Shown one piece after another: positions 49,686 to 62,699 of a stretch of DNA of 64,000 nt (the stretch's first letter is position 1; the number at the start of each line of letters is the position of its first letter). The notes below the pieces were generated by a model, which searched no databases, was not told where the DNA came from, and saw only the letters and a list, made by a program, of their open reading frames with translations. The translations under genes were made by a program, and so were the position numbers. The stretch is from Chrysemys picta bellii (taxonomy: Eukaryota > Chordata > Testudines > Emydidae): NCBI RefSeq assembly GCF_011386835.1, contig NC_088800.1:55395439-55459438 (forward strand). Reading direction: 5' to 3'.

Positions 49686-51070
49686 ACCTAACATTATCTT
49701 GATGATATTCCACAGAGGGAATCCCCAAAGCAGAAGGCTATGTCTGTGCTTCCCCAGCTGGGCCAGCAAGAGCAGAGACATGATCCCGCCATCTGGTGTG
49801 TTTCTCTAAATGAAGAGGTGTTTGTCTCACAGCCCTATGCACAGAATGGGTACAGCCAGAGCAGAAACACAAAGTGTCCCCAACCATGGCTCAACCACAA
49901 ATTGGAGGGCTCATCTCTTTGGCAGAGAGGAGAGTACATGGTCTAGAGTCCATTGATCCCTGATGCGTCTGCTAAGAGGGGGCTAATTCAAGTGTGGTTT
50001 TTGTAATGTAGATATCTGTTCGATCGGAAGTGGAGAGAGGCCAAAAAATCATTTCGCACAGGCCACTGAGCAATCTTGGTCAATTATACTGCTGCAGGAG
50101 GTGTGATTACCAACTCTGACAATTTTGCTGTGAATTTCACAATATTTGGTGTTTTTCTTAAAGACTCAGCTGCCAGGTTCATATAACCAAAAATCTCCAA
50201 ATCTTTCAAAAAAGCTTTTAGCCCTCATATTTAGAGAAAAGCCAGGAACATGAAAAGAGTACAACCTAAATGCTCAGAAATCAGAAGACCAAAGGGGGGA
50301 AAAATCCGTATTTTTTTTTTTTAAAACAAAGATTTTAAACCCAGTTTTCTAATTTTTGGAGGGCTAACTCATGATTTTTGAATGCTTGGGGTTGGGGATA
50401 CCAAAAAGAACAGTGTGTGAAAGCAAGTGCATAATCTCCTACTGCTGAAGTGTGGGCTCTGCCCAATTTACAGGTTCTCCAGTAAACCTCTGATCCTAGT
50501 ACTCGGAGAGGGAAGAGATTCAATTCCAGCCCATGCCGTGATTGTGCAGGGTGTATAATTTAAAACACTGTCATGATTACAAAATCACTTCAGTTACATA
50601 GAGCTCTCTAAGGCTGTCAAATAAAGAGAATAAAGCAATTGCAGCAATGATTTGGGTTTGAGCTGCTCTGACAGCGCATTCAGTGTTGACCAATTCTCCA
50701 GGGAGCTGGGAACAACACATTCCTTGAGGTCCTTGGGAACAATTTTGGAGAAAACATTTTTAAAAGTTGTGGCTGTAGCAAAGTATGCGTTCAATTCAAC
50801 TCCCTGCTGAAGAGCCATTAAAGCTATCCAAAAATAACAGCTACAATCACAATGCAGAATATTTCCACGCAAAACCAGAAGATTCCCAGGATACTTGGTC
50901 CTTGGAATACAGTGAAAAACCTGAGAAAGGGATACTGTTACTGATACTAATGAGAACAACCTTCAGCTAGGACCCTGGCATTCTTCCACTGCACTTCTGC
51001 AGTCCACAGGCATGTTTCTGGAAGAGTACTTGGGAACAGTTGACCATACATCATTCTTCCAATAATATGG

Positions 51071-51278
51071 GGCTGCAGTGGCCTAGCAGACCGAGCACCA
51101 TGCTGGGAACTAGGAGATCAGCCACTGGCTCGTTGTGTGACCTTGAACAAGCCACAACACCTCTCTGAGCCTCAGATACCCCAAAATACAACAGGGATAA
51201 ATGTATTTTCCTATCCCTTAAAATACTTTGAGATCCAAGGATGGTAAGCACTATACCAAACTACTGAGTATTATTTTT
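51071..51278 (+). mobile_element. CORE-SINE / MIR-like element
   Basis: A degenerate tRNA head ('gcagtggcctagcagaccgagcac') is followed by the MIR-type core ('ttgtgtgaccttgaacaagcc...ctctctgagcctcag') and a tail ('tactttgagatccaaggatggtaagcactatacc'). The order and spacing fit amniote MIR/CORE SINEs. Confidence 0.7.
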
Positions 51279-52479
51279 AGTGTTTTCTGCAGTTCTCACT
51301 TTTAAGAATAAAACTTTGCTAACCCTTTCCCCATCCAGAAAAGTCAGAAAAGCTTTCAACACTGGGGCAGTGTTTCCCAAACGGTGGCTCCATCAGTAGG
51401 TCACAGGAAGGGTCTTGGGTTGCCTGTCACTGCCCCTCCCATCACGTCCTGTGCATACCCCAGAAGTACCCTCCTCTGCCCTCCCCTCCCCGCCCCCCAG
51501 CAGGGGGGAGAGGGGCAGTTTGACCTGGACCTCCACACTGAGCGGCATTGTGACATGGTGCACGGGGTTACAATGCCATTCAGGTTTGGCCCAGCTACTG
51601 CTCCATCATTCAGTCCCATATTTCAAGAATAAGAGGGCAGGTGAAATTAAAAACAACACATTTAAACAGATGAGAAACTACTTTTATGCAGCCTATAATT
51701 AACATCTCTCAGGATATTAAAGGAAATAACTTAGTAAGTTTCAAAAAAGGATTGGTCACATATGAGCAGGAACAATAGCAATGACACCAGCTAGACTAAC
51801 AACTACAAGACCCATCAAATCCTCAGACGTCATCAGATTACCAGTTGGAACAGCATTGTATTCACAGTTAGATACTTCGAAGGGTTTTACATCTACCTCC
51901 CATATTGCTATTATGACAGAAGGGACACTTGACTAGAAGGATCATTGGTCCTTTCTAGTCTGGCAGATCCTGTGCGTTTTGAAAGAGGACAACCTAACAT
52001 GTCTCTGGGCCAAGATACCAAAGGTAAAAGAGATTAAGCTAAAGCAAGCATGGACATACTCCTCCAATTACATTATTTCACAACATTCAGAAGCAGTCTC
52101 AAACGGAAATACTGTACAGTATTTGTATCTTATTACTACACCTTCTGGTTTGTGCTCTGTTTATGTAATTGTTCCCAGTGTATCTTGCCTCCTGGGAACT
52201 CTTGAAGCCAAGTTTAGTCTGGTCTGTATGTAACCCTCAAGCTCCTTCTACAGCAGCTGGGAAGGGTTTCAATGTTCTCCAAGGACATGTAACTGGAGAG
52301 AAGAACAATTGTTTCCACTGGTGATGGGTCTGGAAATCCATAGGAAAGTATACTCAAGAAGAGCTACTGCCAACAAGGGAGAGAAATAAATAGATCAAGT
52401 TACCAGAAGAGGCAACTAAAGAAAAGCATGCCAGTATGATTTTGTTTTCTTCCAGATTAAATTTAAAAAATATTAACTA

Positions 52480-53530
52480 GCATAGAGCTAAGAACCAATC
52501 CCTGTGGAACCCTAATACATCCGCTCAATGATGATTCCCCATTTACAATTACATTTTGAGACCTATCAGTTAGCCAGCTTTTAATCCATTTAATGTGTGT
52601 CATGTTATTTTATATTGTTCTAGTTTTTGTTTTGTTTTTTAATTAAAGTGTCATGCGGTACCAAGTCAAACGCCTTACAGAAGTCCAACTATATTATGTC
52701 AATAATTATTACCTTTATCAACCAAATTTGTAATCTCATTGAAAAAGACAAGTTAGTTTGATAGGATCTGTTTTTCATAACTGCATGTTACTTGGCAGTA
52801 CATTACCCTCCTTTAATTCTTTATTAATAGAGTTCTATATCAGCCTCTCCATTATCTTGCCCAGGATCAATATCAGATTGACAGGCCAATAATTATCTGG
52901 GTCATCCCATTTACTGGCACATTAGCTTTCTTCTAGTGTTTGGACCTTCCCCAGTGTGCCAAGGCTTATGGGGGGGGAAGAAGGGGGGAAAAGAGGAACC
53001 ACCACCATTAACAGTCCAACAAGCTCCTAAACCAGTTTGGATGCAAGTTATCCAGACCTGACAATTTTAAAATGTCTAACTTTAGTAGCTGTTTAATATC
53101 TTCCTAAGATACTAGTGGAATGGAATGAGCACTGTGATGTCATTAGACATTTCCCCCCCTTCTCAAATACAGAACAGAGATATTTATTGAACATTTCTTC
53201 CTTTTCTCCATTATTATTGATAATTCTACCATTTCCATCTAGTAACGGACCAGTACCATTGTTAGGATTTTTTGTTCCTAAAACTTTATCCTTAACTGTG
53301 CCAGCCATGGATTTCTCCTTATGCCCCTTTGCTTCCCTTATCAATTTTCTACAATTCCTAGCTTCTGATTTATATTCATTACTCTCAACTTCCCTTTTCA
53401 CCAACATTTTTTTGTTGCATGTCTGGATCATGCAGTTATGCATTTGAAAAAGACAATTAATTGTTTTCCTTCCCCTTATACCTTTGGGCAATGGCACTGA
53501 TCTAAATTTTAGTGGAAGGGGCTTAATATT
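52480..53530 (-). mobile_element. CR1 LINE fragment (linker and start of reverse transcriptase)
   Basis: On the minus strand 53497-53093 encodes SEARNCRKLIREAKGHKEKS, TVKDKV...GPLLDGNGRIINNNGEKEEMFNKYLCSVF, the segment between endonuclease and RT of CR1 ORF2. Lower down the strand, around 52690-52640, remains of the YLDF-KAFD RT block can be seen with stops. It is truncated at both ends. Confidence 0.75.
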
Positions 53531-53759
53531 CCCCTAAGCCTACAGATGTCAGAAAGAGGATACAACATGTTATGGTGCCATTGAATTTTAAACAGAGTGC
53601 AGAAAAGCTGTGAAAAACACAGGAAGGGAAAGATCATGTGCATCTAAACTAATTTTATGCCTCCCCCTTCAGCGATATAAAAAGTTTAGCAAAATAACTC
53701 TGGTTTTAGGAAGTAGATTTTTGTCCCATCAATGTCCATTAGTTATAAGGGAACCCACC

Positions 53760-53832
53760 AAATAATTAATCAATTAATTAATATATAAATAAATAAATAG
53801 TTGAATTTTTATTTATTTATTTATTTATTTAA
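53760..53832. repeat. AT-rich microsatellite, inverted halves
   Basis: (AAAT)n/(ATTA)n on the left and (TTTA)n on the right around 'gttgaat' are mutually complementary and could extrude as a hairpin. Confidence 0.8.
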
Positions 53833-54109
53833 CAGGAATCAATTGCAGTTGGAGGGGGTTTCCTGAAGACAAGGTGATGGTGGCAATTTGCATCATCAAC
53901 AGTGGAGAGGAAGGGAGAAGAGCAGCAAGCGGGGGGTCAGGAGATGGAGGAGAAGCATACGAGCCAATAAAGAAGCAGGAGCACAGGGATCCTCTGTAAG
54001 CACAACTCCCTGATCTGAACTATGCTGCTGCAGCATAAACCCTTATTACAGCAGTGGAAGGGGTTTTTCCCCTCACTGAAGTAAATCACCTCACCAAGAA
54101 GTCCTCCAT

Positions 54110-54228
54110 TGACTTAGCTACATCTACAGTGGAGAGTTAGGTCAACCTAACTCTAGCACACAAGGTGTGAAATTTTTCACATCCCTGACCAATGTAGCTA
54201 AGTTTTAGGTGTAGACCAGGCCTAACAA
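54110..54228. repeat. remnant of a TIR DNA element
   Basis: 'gacttagctacatctacagtggagagttaggtcaacctaactctagc...gtagctaagttttaggtgtagaccaggcct' has imperfect inverted arms (agctacatctaca / tgtagctaag...gtgtagac) and an inner palindrome taggtcaaccta. It is related in style to the TA-flanked element at 47814. Confidence 0.4.
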
Positions 54229-54499
54229 CTTTGGAAAAGTGGAACAGAAGTAACAGTGGAAGGAAATGAGGGTGGATAAAAGGGTAAAGAACAACTAGAT
54301 TTCTTCAGATTAGTGGATCCTATAATTTAGGGAATGTTATCCTGATTTTCCCATGATCCAGCCATTCTGTTCTTATGGACAGTTGAATCAGTCAGTGCTA
54401 CAAGTCATTCTCAAGTCTGGCACCCTCCACAACTAAAGAATTACTGTGGATCTTCATTACTGGGCATGGCTGCTCTGGATGGGGAACATAACTGTTTAG

Positions 54500-55302
54500 C
54501 TGTTACCACTCAAGAAAGATCTTGGAGTCACCGTGGATAATTCTCTGAAAACATCCACTCGATGTGCAGTGAATGTCAAAAAAGCGAATAGAACCTTAGG
54601 AACCATTAGCAAAAGTATAGATAAGAAGACAGTAAATATCATAATGCCACTATATAAATCCATGGTATGCCCACACCTTGAATACTGCATGCCATTCTGG
54701 CTGTCCCCATCTCAAAAGAGGTATATTAGAAATAGAAAAGATACAGAGAAGGGCAAGAAAAATGATTACCGGTATGGAGATAAAAAGACTGGGACTGTTC
54801 AGCCTGGAAAAGACAACACTAAAAGGCGGATATGATAAGAGATCTAGAAAATCAAGAATGGTGTAGAGAGTGAATAAGGAAGTGTTATTTACTCCTTCAA
54901 AGAACACAAGAATCAGAGGTCATCCAATGAAATTAATAGGCAACAGGTTTAAAACTAAAAGGAAATATTTCTTCACACAATGAACAGTCAACTCGTAGAA
55001 CTTGTTGCCAGGGGATGCTGTGAAGGCCAAAAGAATAGCTGGGTTCAAAAAAGAATGAGAGAAGTTCATGGAGTAGAGGTCCATCAATGGCTATTAGCCA
55101 AGATGGTCAGTGATGCAACCCCATGCTCTGGGTGTTCCTAGACCTTTGACTGCCACATGCTGAGACTGGATGACAGAGGATGGGTCATGTGATGATTACC
55201 CTGTTCCGTTCATTCCCTCTGCAGCAGTTGGCACTCATCACCGTCAGAAGACAGGATACTGGGCTAGATGGACCATTGGTCTGACTCAGTATGGCCATTC
55301 TA
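54500..55302 (+). mobile_element. CR1 LINE, 5'-truncated, 3' end intact
   Basis: The plus strand encodes SIDKKTVNIIMPLYKSMVCPH, LEYCMPFW (the conserved CR1 'RP-LEYC-QFW' block) and, in another frame, GLFSLEKTTLKGGYD. It ends in the CR1 3' UTR 'gggctagatggaccattggtctgactcagtatggccattctaatg'. Frameshifts are present. Confidence 0.8.
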
Positions 55303-55548
55303 ATGTACAACAGTTCACCCTTCCTTTAGTTTATCCCGCTTGTCCCTCCTCACTTCTTGTACACCATCAGGCTCAGCTAAAAATCCACGGAACATTTTAA
55401 GAGATATTCAAAAGGCAGGAGGAGAGTTTATGATCAGCTAAAACTGGTGAAGGGGACTTATTTGAGTTTGAGACAAGAGATATGAACTTAGTTATTCTCT
55501 TTAGAAGTGATTATTCCTTTCGAGAATCTCAGGAGTCTCCCAAGGCAT

Positions 55549-55700
55549 GTCTACACTACAGGTGGGAGGTGTGACTTGTGGGTGTGACTCCCAATGTGGG
55601 AGGGTAGACTCGTGCTAGCTAAGCTTGAGCTGGTGCCTAAAAATAGCAGTGTGGACACTAAGGCACTGGCAGCAGCTCAAGCTAGCCACTCAAGTCCAAC
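55549..55700. repeat. partial TIR element (family of 47814)
   Basis: It begins 'ggcatgtctacactac' like the end of the 47814 element and continues with 'gtgtggacact...gcagctcaagctagcc'. The other terminus is not preserved. Confidence 0.4.
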
Positions 55701-56314
55701 CCGACATGACCTCTGGGATCTGAGCATGGGTGCCTAGCCGGAGCTGCCGCCAATGCTGCAGCATCCTACTTATTGGAAGCTTCAACATATACAGGAGTGA
55801 GTCAGTGCTTGACCTTTCTCTTAGAGATAGTTAATTTCAATCAGGATCGAGGCACTTGGGCTCACAGTCCTAGGAAACTTGCATTGCTTTACCTCTTCTC
55901 TGAATAAAAGCCTTCAGTGCTACCAAAACCAGTGTCTTTCACCAGCATTAAAATCCCTACAAAACAGTTATACAAATAAGTAGCAGACACTTCTTTCCTC
56001 CTATTGCCCCAAACTTCTCTCTGCCAGCTCCAATTACAGTATGCACACAGCAGAACCTGGACCAAAACTTCAGAGCAGAATGCACAAAACCAGTCATTAA
56101 CTCTCACCTTTGGTTTTCTTCCTGCCATGGAAGATCAGAGTTTGAAACTGACTTCAGAAGGATGTCAAGAAATACACATTCAAAAACATCACCCAATCTA
56201 CACAGTAAGTGCCTCTTCACAGTAGTTACATATTTGAAGGCAAAATAATAGCCTTTAACCCTTTTTAGGCAAACCCCTGATACTTTGAACATTTCAGGCC
56301 TAGACTCCTTACAC

Positions 56315-57066
56315 CAGAGGTGGGCAAACTACGGCCTACAGGCTGGATTCGGCCCGCCAGCCCTTTTAATCTGGCCCTTGAGCTCCCACTGGGGAGCAGG
56401 GTCTGGCGCTTGCCCCACTCCAGCTGGGGAGCAGGGTCGGGGGCCGTTCCATGCAGTTCCCGGAAGCAGCGGCATGGCTTCCCTCCAGCACCTACGTGTT
56501 GGGGCAGCCAGGAGCTCCATTCTGCACACTGCCCCCATCCCAAGTGCAGCCCCCGCAGCTCCCATTGGCTGGGAACTGCTGCCAAGGGGAGCTGCAGGGG
56601 CGGTGCCTACAGACAGGGCAGCGTGCAGAGCCACCTGGATACGCCTCTGCATAGGAGCTGGAGAAGGGATATGACGCTGCTTCAGGGAGCCACTTGAGGT
56701 AAGTGCCACCTGGAGCCTGCACCCCTGAGCCTCTCCCTGCGCCCCAACCCCCTGCCCCAGCCCTGATCCCCCTCCCACCCTTCAAACCCCTCAGTCCCAG
56801 CCTGAAGCACCCTCCTACACCCCAAACCCCACACCCCCAGCTGGAGCCCTCATCCCTCCCCCCACACCCCACTCCCCTGCCCCAGCCTGGAGCCCCCTCC
56901 TGCACCCTGAACTCATTTCTGGCCCTGGCCCTGCCCCGGAGCCCACCCCCCCCCAACCACAGCCCTCACCCCCTCTCGCACCCCAACCTCAATTTTGTGA
57001 GCATTCATGGCCCACCACACAATTTCTATGCCTAGATGTGGCCCTCGGGCCAAAAAGTTTGCCTTG
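56315..57066. mobile_element. non-autonomous hAT element (GTGGGCAAAC family), 752 bp
   Basis: CAGAGGTGGGCAAACTACGG and ...GGCCAAAAAGTTTGCCTTG are inverted ends inside a perfect 8-bp duplication CCTTACAC (56307-56314 and 57067-57074). The interior is GC-rich with C-rich tandem units ('ccccagcctggagccccctcctgcaccc'). It shares termini but not interior with 40859-41515 and 62014-62592. Confidence 0.85.
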
Positions 57067-58404
57067 CCTTACACTGTTTTTCAATGGAGCAAAATATCAG
57101 TGCCACTGACAATGTGAATTATCTTCCTGTCTCATCTCTTTAAACCAAAACTTCACCAGCTCTTCTGCCCTGTAGCTACAGTTTTAAACTATATTACTGT
57201 TTAAAATGAAGTGAAGTGGTAGGTTCTGCTGGAGTCTATACTCCAGTAACATTCTGTCTTCAAAGCAGGCTGCATGTGGCATAACTTTCTGCTGTCCCAC
57301 ATACAGCATTCCCTCAGGGAATGATAAACAAGAGTCACTTTTTCTGTTAAATCTATTCTGGCTAGATGTGGAAAAGAAACGTACTTTGTGACAACGGTGT
57401 TAATGGGGGATGAAACAAGAGGGTCAGATTAAAGCCAAGTTTGTTGCACAAGGCCTGCCAACAAGAGGAGAAATTTAATGCCAAGGCTGAATATGGCAAC
57501 TTTCCAATAAGCAGCTGCTCCTCCTCCAAGCCACTCATCATGTACGCTGGGCATGCTGGCATTACAAAATTAGAACAGGCAGTGACAAACAAACAAAAAC
57601 AAAAAAGCAGCTAGTCTTAATCCAGTTAACAGTGCACACACTCGGAGGCTAGAACTTCATATCTGTTTAATGGGGACAGGATCTAGAAATTCAAGACAAA
57701 CTCCTGAGGGATTATTTGTAGTGGTAGTTCTGGAGCACTACCTGTCAATTAATAAAATCCATTCACTTAGCACACATGCCATAATAAGAGACACTGCCAA
57801 GTACTTGGTTATGGTTTTTAATACCTTGTTTGCAATAGCCTCCAAGAGGCTTAGAGAGAATATTTTTCCCCCTTGGCAAACACATTCTTCTCCCAGATCC
57901 TGCATTTCAAATACAGTGTAAACCAAAATGGCTCCTCTGATTTCTTCCCTGATGGAGTTTTCCCAACATTAATGATGTAGGCACAGCTCTGAGAGACTTT
58001 GTAGCTCTTCCAACACAGTAACATTTCAAAGAGAGTCTGGTACAGATTTGTGCCAGTGTCCCCAATAACCAGGCTAAGGGAGGAATTCAAAATAGAATGG
58101 CGATTTAGCTAGCTTTTAAAAACTGGATTATCTTGGTATTCCTACCTTTCCAGAAGAGTCAAAAAGACATTCTAGGATATCAAATCCCAGAAGCCTTATT
58201 GCAATTATTTGTATTTAAGGCATCACAGGATGGATGGTGCACTCCACGTATCATCAGGATACCAGGAATGATGTACGTAACTTAATGAAGGTTTTAGACT
58301 GTACTAAACTTTGAACTTTGCAGAAGTAGTATCTGGAATGCGAGAGAAGAATAGCAGAAAATAAAGCTAACAAGTTTCTCCAGTCTCTCTTCTTTATGAT
58401 GTCC

Positions 58405-59546
58405 CAAACATAAAATCACAGAACTGGAAGGACTCATCTAGTCCAGTCCCCTGCACTCGTGGCAGGACTAATTATCTAGACCATTCCTGACAGGTGTTTG
58501 TCTAACCTGCTCTTAAAAATCTCCAATGATGGAGATTCCACAACTTCCCTAGGCAATTTATTCCAGTGCTTAACCATTCTGACAGTTAGGAAGTTATTCC
58601 TAACGTCCAACCTAAACCTTACTTGCTCCAATTTAAGCCCATGGCTTCTTGTCCTATCCTCAGAGCTTAAGAAGAACAATTTTTCTTCCTCTGCCTTGTA
58701 TCAACCTTTTTACATACTTGAAAAAGTATGTCCCCTCTCAGTTTTCTCTTTTCCAGACTAAACAAACCCAATTTATTCAAATCTTCCCTCATAGGTCATG
58801 TTTTCCAGACCTTTAAACATTTTTGTTGCTCTTCTGTGGACTCTCTCCAATTTGTCCACATCCTTCCTGAAATGTGGTGACCAGAACTGGATACAATACT
58901 CCAGTTGAGGCCTAATCAGTGTGGTGTAGAGCAGAAGAATTACTTCTTGCGTCTTGCTTACAAAACTCCTGCTAATACATCCCAGAATGATGTTCGCTTT
59001 TTTTGCAACAGTGATACACTGTTGACTTATATTTAGCTTGTGGTCCACTATGACCCCCAGGTCCACAGTACTCCATCCTAGGCAGTCATTTCCCATTTTG
59101 TATGTGTGCAACTGATTGTTCCTTCCTAAATGGAGTACTTTGCATTTGTCCTTATTGAATTTCATCCTATTTACTTCAGACCATTTCTCCAGTTTGTCCA
59201 GATCATTATGAATTTTAATCCTATCCTCTAAAGCACTTGCAACTCCTCCCAGCTTGGTATTGTCCGTAACTTTATAAGTGTACTCTGTATGCCATTATAT
59301 AAATCATTGATGAAGATATTAAACAGAACCAGACCCAGAACTGATCCCCGCTCGTTATGCCCTTCCAGCATGACTGTGAACTACTGATAACTACTCTCTG
59401 GGAACAGTTTTCCAACCAGTTTTGTACCCACCTTATAGTAGCTCCATCTAGGTTGCATTTCCCTAGTTTATTTATGAGAAGTTTATGCAGGACAGTATCA
59501 AAAGCTTTACTAAAATAAAGATATGATTTTATCATAAGAATGAAGT
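58405..59546 (-). mobile_element. CR1 LINE fragment, 5'-truncated
   Basis: The minus strand 59165-58773 encodes MKFNKDKCKVLHLGRN, STVDLGVIVDHKLNISQQC and LIRPQLEYCIQFWSPHF, the C-terminal RT region of CR1 ORF2. Further upstream SKAFDTVLHKLL and further downstream NNFLTVRMVKHWNKLPREVV and the 3' UTR 'aaaatcacagaactggaaggactcatctagtcc' (reverse) are visible. Several frameshifts are present; the catalytic FADD region lies in the broken part. Confidence 0.85.
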
Positions 59547-60804
59547 AGTAATGGTAACCCTATGGGTGTTAGAAGTCAGTAGAGGCACTAAAGCTCACCT
59601 ACCAAAGTTTGCTTTCACTGAAGCCCACACCTCTAGTCTGTACCATATGGTGAAGATAGGCACACTGAGGCCTATGTGGGCTGCTTTGCAGATTGCCAAC
59701 AGGTCGTCTCTGTGCTGTGTGCATAAAATACCACCTCTGACTGGGTCAAAATATATTTATTGGTGCAGCACCAGTGTTCTCAGTACTGAAGAACACCCAA
59801 AAGTAAACACAATCCCCACTCCAAAGAGCTAACAGTAGGCCTAAAAGAAATGTCGGACTGTTCCCTGATACAAAAACAAGCATAGGTGATTCGGTCTTTT
59901 TCATATGCATAATGTTAAGTTGAAGGCACCTTGTCCTTCCACAGGCAGAGACAGATGCTTTGAATTCCATTGTCACAGCTCCTCTGACTTAGCACATCTG
60001 AGTAGTGTAATCTAGACTCAGACTTCCATAAAGAAGGTGATAATACTTCTCAGTTTAGATAATGATAGGAGGGTGAGGAACTCCAAATCTTTAAAGTGGT
60101 ATTAATAGAAGACAATCTTGCAAGCCAAATGCTTTTTCAGTTTCTCTGCAAGATCTTACAATAAAATAATAATATTACACAATAAAAAACCCTTAATTTT
60201 TAGTAACAAGTAGCCAGCTAAAGGTACAGAACAGAAGAGCTACTCCAACAATGGTATGCCAGAGTAACGTTTAATATATCACTGTATGATTCTTCACTAA
60301 TTACCAGTCAGACAAAGACTTGTTAAAGAAGGAGTAATCTATTTTTTGTCGAAGTACAAATTTCTTGGTCAAGGTATTTAGTCAAGATGCAGACTCCAGA
60401 GAAAATAATACAAAACATAATAATGATAAGTAGTAAATAAAAAGATTTCACGGTCCATTCAAAAGCATTTGGCTGTCTGGATTTGGCCTGCAGTCTACCT
60501 ATTGACTATCCCTGGGTTAAAGCATTGATTTGCAAGGCAAGACACAGATTATCTGACCAACTGTAACTAAAATCATCTACTTAAAACATTATTTTGGAAC
60601 CCAACCTGAAGACCAAGGAATCATCAGGGCTCTACTAGAGAAGAAGAGGTTATGAGATCTGATTAGTCCACAAGTAAATTCACTGGGAGAAGCTATTCCA
60701 TACCAGAGGGCTCTTTAATCTAGCAGACAAGGCCAAATGAGATCCTATAGTTAAAAATTAAGTCAGTAACATGCAAACTAGAAATAAGATGCACATTTTT
60801 AACA

Positions 60805-60985
60805 ATGAAGGTAATTAATCATGGGAATAGTTTACCAAGGATTTTTTCTGAAAGATATGCTCCAGTTCAACAACTGGTTGAACTGGATACAGGGATCACT
60901 GGGTCAAAACTATGGCCTGTGTGATGCAGGAAGTCAGACTAGATCATAATGGTCCCTTTTGGCCTTAAAATATGAGACATGAAGC
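60805..60985 (+). mobile_element. CR1 3' end fragment
   Basis: 'ttaatcatgggaatagtttaccaagg...aaagatatgctccagttcaacaactgg...gactagatcataatggtcccttttggccttaaaatatgag' follows the order of the CR1 3' region in sense orientation. Confidence 0.6.
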
Positions 60986-61479
60986 TACTCAACCCTGCAC
61001 AGGAAAGCAAAGACATGAATTTGAAACCCTGGAAATGGGCTAAGTATTTGGAGATGAAACTGGATGCTCGTGCAGAATGTATAACAGTGTACTTGCAGAA
61101 TCCTTTTTGAATAAAGACACTCTGCTGATGCCAATGCACTGGACATTTTCTGTGCTGTTCAACAAGCAAAAGGGGGGAAAAAATCAAATCACTGTACAAT
61201 CCACTGCTAAAAGAAAAACTGACATAACCTATCATTCTAATGCAATAAGAAATGGGAAAGCCTATTCAATATGCAAGTTATATTGTAAACTCTTCAGAAC
61301 AGGGAATGTTTTTGGTTTTTTTTAAAATGCTGTACTGAAACTGCGTATGTTTACAGTGCTAGAAAACAGGTTGCTCTAAACTTCAAGAAGAGAAAGGTGC
61401 CGGTTATTCTGTAGATTTTCCAAGTCAAAATTGAGGAAGTCCCTCCCATCCTGGTGCTGGTAAGCACTATGCTGAAGTG

Positions 61480-61625
61480 CTATCTTTCAGATGAGATACA
61501 AAACTGAGTTTGACCTATTTTGATTAAAGATCTCATGACACTTTATGAAAGAACGTGGTGTTCACCTAGCATCCTGCTCAAATTCCAAGTTGTGTGACTA
61601 CATTCTCCCAACTGAAACTTCCACC
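61480..61625 (+). repeat. dispersed repeat fragment (family of 44769)
   Basis: 'gctatctttcagatgagatacaaaactgag...gattaaagatctcatgacactttatgaaagaacgtggtgttcacc' is a diverged, longer copy of the 44769 repeat. Confidence 0.4.
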
Positions 61626-62013
61626 TGCAATTTCAATTGGACATGATATTCTTCTTCAATCCTTGTCCTAACTAGGGATCTAAATAGCATTTTAAAAAGT
61701 AACCATTTAAACTATTGAAACTATATCAGCTAAAAGTTTAATCCTTAACAAGTTCATAATCTACCCCATGTATATATTATCTTTATCAAGTGTCTTAACT
61801 GTCTATTTTTGTTATTAGTAATGTATAAAACCCACTTTTTTGTTTAACTTTTTACATACTATCCCGAGCCGTCCAAAAACACAAAAAGTCCGATTAGAAT
61901 TTCAACTCTACTGCTGATTTTTGTTAAGAAAAATTAACATGTTTACATGCTCTGGTGTCAGTCTTCTGCGCAGATAATTAACAGTAAGGCCAGCACTGGA
62001 AACATGTTCTATA

Positions 62014-62592
62014 ACAGAGGTGGGCAAACTTTTTGGGCTGAAGGACACATCTGGGTGGGGAAATTGTATGCAGGGCTGGGGGCTGGGGTGCGGGAGGGAG
62101 TGCAGAGTGTGGGAGGGGATGTGGTGTGCAGGAAGGGGCTCAGGACAAGGGATTGGGGCAGAGGAGGGGTGTGGAGTGCAGGAGGGGGCTCAGGGCAGGG
62201 GTGTGGACAGCAGGAAGGGGTGTATGCGGGGGCTCAGGGAAGGGGGTTGGGGTGCAGAAGGGGTGCGAGGTGCAGGCAGGGGGCTTAAGGCAGGGAGTTC
62301 GGGGGTGGTGTACAGGAGGGGTTTGGGCTCTGGGGTGGCAGCGGCGCGCATCGGGGCCAGGGCTGCCCTTGCCGCGCCTCCAGGTACCTCTCCCAAAGCT
62401 CCCATTGGCTGGGAAAGGGGAACCACGGCCAAAGGGAGCTGCGGAGGCGGGGCCCAGAGGCAAGGGCAACACACGGAGCTCTCTGCCCCCCTGCCCGGGG
62501 ACCGCAGGGACCTGGTGCTGGCTGCTTCGGAGAGCGGCGCGGGGCCCACGAAGGGCCGGATCTGGCCCACTGGCCGTAGTTTGCCCACCCCA
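62014..62592. mobile_element. non-autonomous hAT element (GTGGGCAAAC family), 579 bp
   Basis: ACAGAGGTGGGCAAACTTTTTGG and ...AGTTTGCCCACCCCA are enclosed by a perfect 8-bp duplication GTTCTATA (62006-62013 and 62593-62600). The first 300 bp are the same G-rich 'gggctcagggcagggg' series as in 40859-41515, so the two are sister copies. Confidence 0.87.
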
Positions 62593-62699
62593 GTTCTATA
62601 GGCAGACGATCCTGGAATGTACAGGTATGTGCATTCTAAGCCTTGGAAAATGCTGTGCATTGATCTTCCATCACGCCAGTGGACTGCATTCCAATGAAG

